Shown: positions 7,055 through 13,572 of the stretch, piece after piece | Layout: each line of letters starts with the position of its first letter | Position numbering within the stretch: position 1 is the stretch's first letter | Origin: an uncultured Acidimicrobiaceae bacterium | GTDB taxonomy: Bacteria > Actinomycetota > Acidimicrobiia > Acidimicrobiales > UBA8592 | NCBI GenBank assembly: GCA_913031515.1 | Contig: CAJWET010000029.1 | Coordinates: 1-14,218 of the forward strand | Direction of reading: 5' to 3' | DNA length: 14,218 nucleotides | Position numbers and translations under genes: made by a program | The notes under the pieces: model-generated | What the model was told of the DNA's origin: nothing | The model's input: the letters and a program-made list of their open reading frames with translations, nothing else | The model's database searches: none

Positions 7055-8041
7055 ATGAAGGTACTTAACCAATTAGGCTGGCAGCACTATTTATCGAAGC
7101 AGGGAAACCAGACGGACTATACAAGGTTGGGTCGTGTCAGACGGGTAGACCGTGGAGAGGTCGATGTCCTCACTGAAGAAGGGGACCTCCGAGTCATTTC
7201 CGATAGTCAAAGAACTGCAGTTGGATTAGCTCCAGCGACAGGGGATTGGGTTGAGGTAGTCAACGATCCCGATGTTGGCTTCCGAATTGAAACGATTCTT
7301 CCTCGTTATTCTGCCATCATCCGCAGAGATCCCGCAGAGGAAGAAAAGAAACAAGTCCTTGTTTCAAATATTGATTTTGTAGGTGTCACATGTTCTGTTG
7401 ATCGCCCTGCCAATATTGCCAAAATAGAAAGATTCCTGATTTTGGCGCAAGACAGTGGTGCGAAGTCGTTACTCTTACTCACCAAAGTCGATCAAGGACT
7501 ATCAAAGGAGTGGGATCAACTTCTTCAGCAAATGAAAGACGTCAAGACTATTCAAACCAGTGTTTATGCGAACGAAGGAATAGATCAAGTCAGGGAACTC
7601 ATTTCCTCTGATCGATCTCTAGTTCTCTTGGGGGAGTCAGGGGGAGGGAAATCGACGCTTGTAAATGAGCTTGTCGGAGAAATGGTTCAGGAAACAACCG
7701 AAGTTCGTAGCCGAGATAGTAAAGGGCGCCATACAACGATTGCAAGGGAACTCATTCTTCTCCCAACGGGTGGTGTGCTAATTGATACTCCTGGGATTAG
7801 AGGTATAGGTCTCTGGGATGCGAAACAAGCTCTTGATCAGGTCTTTTCTGAAATAAGTGAGTTCGCTTCTCATTGCCGATTCTCAGACTGTACCCATCAG
7901 GTTGAACCAGATTGTGCAGTCCGGGCAGCGATTCAAGAGGGGGCAATAGATCAACAGCGATTAGCCAGATACCTTCGCCTAACCGAAGAGCTCGACGAGC
8001 AGGAAGAACGTTTGATACGTCAACGTCGTAAATCCAAATGA
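7055..8041 (+). CDS. rsgA: Small ribosomal subunit biogenesis GTPase RsgA
   Basis: GTPase that binds the 30S subunit and helps late 16S rRNA maturation. At 328 residues it has normal length. An N-terminal OB-fold (about 25-80) is followed by a circularly permuted GTPase domain: G4 TKVD (143-146), G5-like SVYANEGID (about 169), G1 P-loop GESGGGKST (193-201), G2 region GRHTT (224-228) and G3 DTPGIRG (244-250). A zinc site follows with Cys274, Cys279, His281 and Cys287. The motif order G4-G1-G3 identifies the family. TKVD in place of NKxD is a mild variation. The ATG start is 20 bp after dapD without a strong ribosome binding site, so it may be read through from the dapD promoter. Confidence 0.96.
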   Translation: MKVLNQLGWQHYLSKQGNQTDYTRLGRVRRVDRGEVDVLTEEGDLRVISDSQRTAVGLAPATGDWVEVVNDPDVGFRIETILPRYSAIIRRDPAEEEKKQVLVSNIDFVGVTCSVDRPANIAKIERFLILAQDSGAKSLLLLTKVDQGLSKEWDQLLQQMKDVKTIQTSVYANEGIDQVRELISSDRSLVLLGESGGGKSTLVNELVGEMVQETTEVRSRDSKGRHTTIARELILLPTGGVLIDTPGIRGIGLWDAKQALDQVFSEISEFASHCRFSDCTHQVEPDCAVRAAIQEGAIDQQRLARYLRLTEELDEQEERLIRQRRKSK

Positions 8042-8077
8042 ATCCCCCCATGTATGGATATCTGCGGTCTAGTTGAC

Positions 8078-9301
8078 ATGGATTTCTCTTATTCGAAGAC
8101 TCAGGAAAATTTTGTAGAAGAAGTACGTACATGGCTTGAGGAACATATTCAAGGGGAATTTTTGGCCCTTCGGGGGAAAGGCTTCACTGGACATGATGAC
8201 GTCGACCCTCAGCTGCAAATAGCTTGGGAAAAAGAATTAGCGACTGGTGGTTGGCTCGGGATTGATTTCCCTAAATGGATTGGTGGTCGGGAGTGCTCTT
8301 TGGTGGAACAGGTTTTGTTCCATAAGACCTATGTGGAAGCCAAGGCCCCTGGCAGAATCCCAAATATGGGAGTTACTCTTCTCGGTCCGACCCTTCTTGC
8401 ATTTGGCTCTAAACCTCAACAAGAGCGTTTTATTCCCAAAATTCTTTCCGGAGAAGAACTATGGTGCCAAGGCTACAGTGAACCAGAAGCTGGATCTGAC
8501 CTGTCAAATATTAAGACCCGAGCGGAACTTGTTGATGACTACTGGGTGATCAACGGTCAAAAAGTGTGGACATCTCTCGCCCAATACGCTGATTGGATTT
8601 TTGTAGTAGCGAGAACGGGAAAAGGGTCACTCCGCCATGCGGGATTGTCGTACCTGCTTGTACCCATGAGTCAAGCGGAGATAACCGTTCGTCCAATCAT
8701 TCAACTGACTGGAGGAGCTGAGTTCAATGAGACGTTCTTTGACAACGCAATAACGGAAAAGGAGCATGTAGTTGGAGGTCAGGGGCAAGGTTGGAAAGTC
8801 GCTATGGGCACTTTGGCCTTTGAGCGCGGTGCATCAACATTGGGCCAACAAACTAGCTTCCGGCAAGAACTCGAAGACCTTATCGACACTGCGGTGTCTA
8901 ACGGAATGTGGGATAACCTCGTAATCCGGCAGAAACTCATGGATTCATATATTGGGTTGGAAATCCTCAGATTTAATCAACTACGGATGCTCACAGCGCT
9001 CGCAACAGATAGCGTTCCAGGAGCAGAACAGAGTATCGGGAAGCTTTTTTGGGCTTCTTGGCACCGGAAACTCGGCGAACTGTGGATGGAAATCCGAGGA
9101 AGTTCAGGGATGGTGGCTGCAACTGATGGGCATGCCGGTTACGAGGGAATTCCATATACTCTAGATAAGGAGCAGAGAACATTTCTCTACAGTCGGGCCC
9201 ATACTATCTACGGTGGAAGTAATCAGATCCAACGGAATATTATCGGAGAGCGCGTTCTGGGGCTACCAAAAGAACCAAGACCCATGCACAATTCTAAATG
9301 A
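8078..9301 (+). CDS. Acyl-CoA dehydrogenase
   Basis: FAD-dependent alpha,beta-dehydrogenase of acyl-CoA thioesters, 407 residues from the chosen start. Visible are the N-terminal helical region MDFSYSKTQENFVEEVRTWL, the FAD/substrate motif CQGYSEPEAGSD (130-141), NGQKVWTSLAQYADW, the middle beta domain, and the C-terminal IYGGSNQIQRNIIGERVLGLP. The usual medium-chain catalytic Glu (YEG) is Gly379 here; a Glu in LAFERG (residue 249) sits where long-chain and isovaleryl-CoA dehydrogenases keep their catalytic base (inference by family comparison). ATG 8078 is preferred because members start MDF; ATG 8054 in frame would add MDICGLVD. It lies 36 bp after rsgA and 87 bp before the thiolase. The substrate is unknown. 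Confidence 0.92.
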   Translation: MDFSYSKTQENFVEEVRTWLEEHIQGEFLALRGKGFTGHDDVDPQLQIAWEKELATGGWLGIDFPKWIGGRECSLVEQVLFHKTYVEAKAPGRIPNMGVTLLGPTLLAFGSKPQQERFIPKILSGEELWCQGYSEPEAGSDLSNIKTRAELVDDYWVINGQKVWTSLAQYADWIFVVARTGKGSLRHAGLSYLLVPMSQAEITVRPIIQLTGGAEFNETFFDNAITEKEHVVGGQGQGWKVAMGTLAFERGASTLGQQTSFRQELEDLIDTAVSNGMWDNLVIRQKLMDSYIGLEILRFNQLRMLTALATDSVPGAEQSIGKLFWASWHRKLGELWMEIRGSSGMVAATDGHAGYEGIPYTLDKEQRTFLYSRAHTIYGGSNQIQRNIIGERVLGLPKEPRPMHNSK

Positions 9302-9388
9302 AGAAAATTTGTAGAAGAAACTTCGAAGACTTGATCTCCCACATCTCCTTTCCTGTACCGTAGAGGCTAGAGCAAGAAAGGACTTACC
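9302..9388 (+). promoter_or_regulatory. Gap upstream of the thiolase gene
   Basis: The 87-bp gap has no ORF. AAAGGA at 9377-9382 is a good ribosome binding site for the ATG at 9389. Only weak promoter-like sequence is seen (TTGATC near 9332). It begins with a 17-nt copy (9303-9319) of a sequence also found inside the start of the acyl-CoA dehydrogenase gene (8105-8122). Confidence 0.3.
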
Positions 9389-10558
9389 ATGGGCGAAGCT
9401 TACATTATCGATGCCGTTAGGACTCCAGTTGGCAGACGGGGCGGTGGTCTTGCAGATGAACACCCTGCAGATTTAGGGGCTCATGCGATAAAAGGGTTGA
9501 TTGATAGAGTTGGAGTTGACCCCATGGCCGTAGACGATGTCATTATGGGTTGTCTTGACAATATGGGTCCTCAAGCAGGAGACATCGCTCGAACAGCTTG
9601 GCTTGCAGCTGGAATGCCAGAAGCTATCCCTGGAGTAACTGTTGATCGTCAGTGCGGATCTGGACAACAAGCAGTGAGTTTCGCTGCTATGGGAGTGATG
9701 TCAGGTGTGCAAGACATTGTTGTCGCTGGTGGAATGCAGAATATGAGCCTCATTCCCATCGGCTCTGCAATGGATGTCATGGGGCATGAAGCTATCGGAC
9801 GTCCAGATATTGAAGATCCTTTTACGACTTCGAAAGGTTGGGTCGAACGCTACGGAACGCAGGAAGTTAGCCAGTTCCGAGGAGCTGAGCTGATAGCAAA
9901 GAAGTGGGGGCTAACACGACGTGAACTTGAAGAGTTCTCCCTTGAGTCCCATGAGCGCGCTGCACGCGCCCAAGATGAAGGCCGATTCGATAATGAGATA
10001 CTCCCATATGGTGACGTCACTCACGACGAGGGTATCCGTAGGGGGACCACACTTGAAAAGATGGCCCAACTGTCACCCTTAGAAGAGGGCGGTGTTATTA
10101 CAGCAGCCGTGGCCAGTCAAATCTCTGACGGAGCTGTTGCTTTGCTGGTTGCCGGTGAGAAAGCCGTGAAAGAACATGGCTTAAAACCACGTGCGCGGAT
10201 CCACCACATCAGCGTTCGAGGTGATGATCCCATCTATATGCTTACTGGGCCAATTCCAGCGACGGAATACGCATTAGCAAAGACAGGAATGTCTATCGAC
10301 GATATTGATTTATTCGAATGCAATGAAGCTTTTGCTCCCGTTCCGATTGTCTGGATGCGCGAGCATGATATCCCCCATGAAAAAGTTAATGTTAATGGGG
10401 GCGCTATTGCGCTTGGTCATCCTCTAGGTTGTACCGGTGGCCGGCTGATGACAACTTTACTAAATGAGCTTGAGCGTTCCGGAGGTAAATTCGGTTTGCA
10501 AACGATGTGTGAGGGTGGAGGCCAAGCGAACGTTACGATTCTTGAGGTTCTTTCGTAA
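9389..10558 (+). CDS. Thiolase (acetyl-CoA C-acyltransferase family)
   Basis: Catalyses thiolytic cleavage of 3-ketoacyl-CoA or the reverse condensation of acetyl-CoA. At 389 residues it is a typical degradative/biosynthetic thiolase. The nucleophile is Cys89 in DRQCGSGQQA. The other active-site motifs are ECNEAFAP (about 308-315), NGGAIALGHPLGCTG with His344, and MCEGGGQAN with the acid/base Cys374. All catalytic residues are present. The start is supported by AAAGGA 6 nt upstream. It follows the acyl-CoA dehydrogenase on the same strand and converges on the enoyl-CoA hydratase, which fits the last step of a beta-oxidation-like route. Chain-length preference cannot be read from the sequence. 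Confidence 0.95.
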   Translation: MGEAYIIDAVRTPVGRRGGGLADEHPADLGAHAIKGLIDRVGVDPMAVDDVIMGCLDNMGPQAGDIARTAWLAAGMPEAIPGVTVDRQCGSGQQAVSFAAMGVMSGVQDIVVAGGMQNMSLIPIGSAMDVMGHEAIGRPDIEDPFTTSKGWVERYGTQEVSQFRGAELIAKKWGLTRRELEEFSLESHERAARAQDEGRFDNEILPYGDVTHDEGIRRGTTLEKMAQLSPLEEGGVITAAVASQISDGAVALLVAGEKAVKEHGLKPRARIHHISVRGDDPIYMLTGPIPATEYALAKTGMSIDDIDLFECNEAFAPVPIVWMREHDIPHEKVNVNGGAIALGHPLGCTGGRLMTTLLNELERSGGKFGLQTMCEGGGQANVTILEVLS

Positions 10559-10577
10559 ACCTTAAGTTGTCCGCCTC

Positions 10578-11642
10578 TTATGGCGTGGGTTCGATCTTGT
10601 CGACAAGCTTCCAAGATATTGCAGTTTCTAAGTCGATGCTTTTACCACTGATCGCGAGGTAAGCCGTTTTTTGTGGCCCGATTCGGCGTGGAATACTTAC
10701 TGTTCCTCCTGATCCCGGAATCAGACCCATTTTTATTTCTGGAAGCGAAATTGTTAGCGTTTCATCGGCAATCACTTCTTTGCTAAATGCTGGTAGCTCG
10801 ATTCCAGCACCTATGCAGTTTCCTCTTAAATATACGGTTGTCTGGTCTTTTAGTTTATGCATCCAAAAAGCGGGACTTCTTGCCATCCGAGTGAAATGAG
10901 CTTCCGGAGCATTGTCAAACAGGCCAAATTCACTTAGGTCTCCTCCAGAACAGAAGGATTTTCCTTCGCCTTTCAGGATGATCTGTTCTATGCTCGCATC
11001 GGAATTTGCGAGCTGCAATTGCTCTACCAATTCATCCCGCATCGCAATCGAAAAGGCATTTGCTCGGTTGGGTCGGTTGAGTGAAAGCTCCAATCTCATC
11101 CCATGACGTTCACTAAGTACGGCAGGGGCCGTATTGTTTTCCGCAGAGGAGTCGCTACGCTCGGAAAGCCACGTTTGGAATTCTGGCCCGCTTTGGAGCG
11201 AAGCGTAAACCAGAGACTCAGAAACCAGTCCTGTGGATACGTCCATGAATGCTCGTTGGCGTAAAAGCTGTGCAAGCATAATTGCAGAATGAGGGTTCCT
11301 TTCAACTGCCAGGACGATTTCTGCAACAGCCTCATCAATATCGAAAACCTTTACCACCGCTTCACATGCTGTATCTGAGGTCGTAAAGACAAGATCAAAG
11401 GCACTGAGTACCTCATGTGAAATTCCTGGCTGCGGGTCCAGTACACCTGCGACAGTGACCATGTTCAGCAACTTTGCGCGGTCAAAAAATTCGCTAGCTT
11501 TTTTGGAGGTTACATTGCTCAGGTTTTCTGGTAGTCGAACGAACAGGACCCGCTGGCGGTGTTCGTGGAGTTCTTCTGCAGCGTAAGGGCTTCGTAAGGT
11601 TTCGAGGGCAACATCAAATTCAACGGCCTGAAAGTCAACCAC
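10578..11642 (-). CDS. Enoyl-CoA hydratase/isomerase with an extra N-terminal domain
   Basis: Crotonase-fold protein, expected to add water to 2-enoyl-CoA. Residues about 178-354 are a standard crotonase core: LSLNRPNRANAFS, the oxyanion-hole motif FCSGGDL (230-236), GNCIGAGIELPAF and LPEIKMGLIPGSGGTVSIPRRIG. Glu282 and Glu302 are 20 residues apart and align with the two catalytic glutamates (144 and 164) of rat mitochondrial hydratase, so hydratase activity is likely. Residues 1-160 are extra; the part NPHSAIMLAQLLRQ...LVSESLVYASLQSGPEFQTWL (about 116-159) resembles the helical C-terminal end of crotonases, but no oxyanion-hole motif precedes it. At 354 residues it is longer than the normal 255-270. 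The GTG start overlaps the acyl-CoA ligase stop by 8 nt, indicating coupled translation. Confidence 0.9.
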   Translation of the reverse strand: MVDFQAVEFDVALETLRSPYAAEELHEHRQRVLFVRLPENLSNVTSKKASEFFDRAKLLNMVTVAGVLDPQPGISHEVLSAFDLVFTTSDTACEAVVKVFDIDEAVAEIVLAVERNPHSAIMLAQLLRQRAFMDVSTGLVSESLVYASLQSGPEFQTWLSERSDSSAENNTAPAVLSERHGMRLELSLNRPNRANAFSIAMRDELVEQLQLANSDASIEQIILKGEGKSFCSGGDLSEFGLFDNAPEAHFTRMARSPAFWMHKLKDQTTVYLRGNCIGAGIELPAFSKEVIADETLTISLPEIKMGLIPGSGGTVSIPRRIGPQKTAYLAISGKSIDLETAISWKLVDKIEPTP

Positions 11643-13161
11643 TTTGACCCTCGTCGGAAGTGAGGTCGCTTATTTCTTCTCTGAGCACTCTACGAAGAAG
11701 TTTCCCAGTTTCGTTATAGGGAAGTTCGGCCAGAATCACTATATGGTCTGGGGTTCGAGAAGATCGGAGTTGATCTTTAGCGAACTTCTTGATCTCCGAG
11801 ATCGATAGATCTGTTTTTCCTGTAGGAACTACTGCGGCTACGATAACCTCACCCCAGTGCGTATCAGGCATGCCGACCGCTGCGGCGTCTTTGATGTCTG
11901 GATGGAGTAGCAGGGCTTCTTCAATCTCGCCGGGAGAAATATTCTCTCCTCCGCGAATAATGATGTCGTCGATTCGGCCTTCAACGAAAAGGTAACCTTC
12001 GCCATCTAGGAAGCCTCCGTCATTGGTTGGGAACCAGCCATCATCAGTTACCTTCGTTCCATGTCCGAGGTACTCTCCAGAAACCTGTTCACCTCTAACC
12101 CAAATTTCTCCCGAGATCCCATTGTCGAGAAGCTCACCTTCTTCGTCTCGAATAGTTACCTCTAGATTGGGCAGCGGTTTACCCGCCGACGACAGTCGAC
12201 GACGAACGTTCTCTTCTTCGCCGTTTAGGGCACTTCGGTGATCGTCTGGGCCTAGAACAGAAATTGTTGAACTTGTTTCAGTAAGGCCATAAGCATTTAC
12301 AAAATTTGTGTTTGGAAGCAGCCTCAGGGCTTTTTCAATGGTTGGGCGTGGCATTTTCCCTCCACCGTACGACAAGGCGCGGAGTGAATCTATTGAGGAG
12401 TCAGGACGATTTTCCAGTTCTTCCACGATACGTGAGAGCATCGTGGGAACAACCATCGCATGGGTGATGGACTCTTCTCTGGTTACATCGATCCATCTTG
12501 CCGCATCGAAATTTGGTAGCTGGACGATTCTCCTTCCAGCGTAAACGGAACTACAAAGCGCTGCCATTCCGGCAACGTGGTAGGGAGGGACAGAAACAAG
12601 CGTCGCCTCCTCTTCCCCTGCCCCCATGAATTCTACTGACCCTAAAATGTATGAAATGAGATGAGAATGCCGGAGAACAGCTGCTTTAGGTGCACCCGTA
12701 GTACCCGAGGTAAATAGAAGAATAGCGACTTGTTCTGGATCCATACCCCAATCGGCATCAGGAATATCTCCTTCTTTTGTGCGTAATAGAAAATCTTGAC
12801 GGTCAATGCCTTCGAAATCCGGTATGCCTTCTACAGAGGCCACCATCGAAGTATTCACTATGCCCATAGCAGGCGTGACTTCTGTTGCGAGTTCTCGAAT
12901 CTCATCTCCAGTTAGCCGGTAATTCAGCGGGACAAATGGTAGCCCTGCCCATGACGAACCGAAAAGCGCTATCGGCAAAGCGACACTGGAGGTATCAAGT
13001 AAGAGAACTTTCTCCGCAGGACTGTTTCGGAAAAGTTGAGCAGCTCTTCCAGATTTTTCATAAAGGTCGCTGTAAGAAACCCCTGAACCATCTCGGCTAC
13101 CAATGGCAACGCGATCTCCGAAAGCATTCGAAGCCATTTCCAAAAGCATCATGAGATTCAT
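11635..13161 (-). CDS. AMP-forming acyl-CoA ligase (FadD-like)
   Basis: ANL-superfamily ligase that activates a carboxylic acid with ATP and CoA; 508 residues, as in medium-chain or aromatic acyl-CoA ligases. Visible are the phosphate loop LLFTSGTTGAPKAA (148-161), YGLTETSS (291-298), DGWFPTNDGGFLDGEGYLF, where the usual TGD reads TND but the ribose-binding Asp is kept, the hinge/A8 region GRIDDIIIRGGENISPGEIE (395-414), and the C-terminal catalytic Lys487 in NETGKLLRR. No membrane segment is seen. The ATG start is supported by GGAGG (13174-13170 on this strand), 8 nt upstream and next to the stop of the small gene 15 bp away. Middle gene of a three-gene operon with the hydratase. The substrate is unknown. 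Confidence 0.92.
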   Translation of the reverse strand: MNLMMLLEMASNAFGDRVAIGSRDGSGVSYSDLYEKSGRAAQLFRNSPAEKVLLLDTSSVALPIALFGSSWAGLPFVPLNYRLTGDEIRELATEVTPAMGIVNTSMVASVEGIPDFEGIDRQDFLLRTKEGDIPDADWGMDPEQVAILLFTSGTTGAPKAAVLRHSHLISYILGSVEFMGAGEEEATLVSVPPYHVAGMAALCSSVYAGRRIVQLPNFDAARWIDVTREESITHAMVVPTMLSRIVEELENRPDSSIDSLRALSYGGGKMPRPTIEKALRLLPNTNFVNAYGLTETSSTISVLGPDDHRSALNGEEENVRRRLSSAGKPLPNLEVTIRDEEGELLDNGISGEIWVRGEQVSGEYLGHGTKVTDDGWFPTNDGGFLDGEGYLFVEGRIDDIIIRGGENISPGEIEEALLLHPDIKDAAAVGMPDTHWGEVIVAAVVPTGKTDLSISEIKKFAKDQLRSSRTPDHIVILAELPYNETGKLLRRVLREEISDLTSDEGQSG

Positions 13162-13176
13162 AATTACGTCCTCCGA

Positions 13177-13485
13177 TTAATCAGAAGCGGGTAGTGGCTT
13201 ACTCTCTTTGATTACCAATAACGTCTCCCCGACCCCCAACGAACCGCCACCAGGTTTAGTACAGAGCAGCTCAAGTGTTTCATCAGGATTTACGTACCGT
13301 TTGCCCATTAGAGTCCCCTCATCTGCTCCTCCTACCGGAGAACCACTAGCCCCATCAGAAGTTGTAGGGTCAGCCATGGGAACTCCTCCACACCGAATAT
13401 CTATGTCTTCTGCGGGAGCTTTAACTGCGATTACTTCCGTATCACAGACAGCGCTCTTGAGGCGACTTCCTGCTCGTAGTTCCAT
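13177..13485 (-). CDS. Conserved-looking small protein of unknown function (102 aa)
   Basis: I cannot assign a function. The gene is well supported: an excellent ribosome binding site AAAGGAGG (13499-13492 on this strand) lies 6 nt before the ATG, and the stop is 15 bp before the acyl-CoA ligase start. The soluble protein starts RAGSRLKSAVCDTEVIAVKAP, continues DIDIRCGGVPM, has a flexible Gly/Ser/Asp-rich middle (about 39-57), then GKRYVNPDETLELLCTK and a Gly-rich GGGSLGVGETLLVIKESKPLPASD tail. It has three cysteines, at 14, 32 and 75. There are no signal peptide and no membrane helices. The strand-rich halves around the linker suggest a small beta fold. From memory, similar small proteins stand beside acyl-CoA ligase genes in other Actinobacteria; this could not be checked here. 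Its place first in the operon suggests an accessory role to the ligase (inference). Confidence 0.85.
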   Translation of the reverse strand: MELRAGSRLKSAVCDTEVIAVKAPAEDIDIRCGGVPMADPTTSDGASGSPVGGADEGTLMGKRYVNPDETLELLCTKPGGGSLGVGETLLVIKESKPLPASD

Positions 13486-13498
13486 ATTTTTCCTCCTT

Positions 13499-13537
13499 TG
13501 ATCTTATGCATACAATCATTTCGTATTCTTAAGATCA
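13499..13537. promoter_or_regulatory. 39-bp inverted repeat between divergent genes, candidate operator
   Basis: TGATCTTATGCATAC (13499-13513) and GTATTCTTAAGATCA (13523-13537) are reverse complements at 13 of 15 positions, around a 9-nt centre. Each arm also holds a local palindrome: TATGCATA (13505-13512) and TCTTAAGA (13527-13534), with centres 22 bp apart, or two helical turns. The site lies directly upstream of the small-protein ribosome binding site and within the 87-bp gap shared with the CoA-transferase gene. It fits the binding site of a dimeric regulator such as a TetR or GntR type (inference); no regulator gene is in the window. It could also form a hairpin in the mRNA leader. Confidence 0.6.
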
Positions 13538-13572
13538 TTGCCAATGCCAGCACGTCCTCTACGGTATGTGTA

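Noticed and set aside
7797..8132. 111-codon ORF on the - strand over the rsgA end
   Set aside because: It runs antisense to the RsgA zinc-site region; no ribosome binding site, and the conserved frame is on the other strand.
10596..10607. Perfect 12-bp palindrome CTTGTCGACAAG near the convergent gene ends
   Set aside because: It lies within hydratase codons for Leu-Val-Asp-Lys and has no T-run; too short to claim as a terminator or operator.
11635..13161. TND in place of TGD in the acyl-CoA ligase as a sign of inactivation
   Set aside because: The functional Asp is retained and all other core motifs, including Lys487, are intact, so loss of function is not supported.
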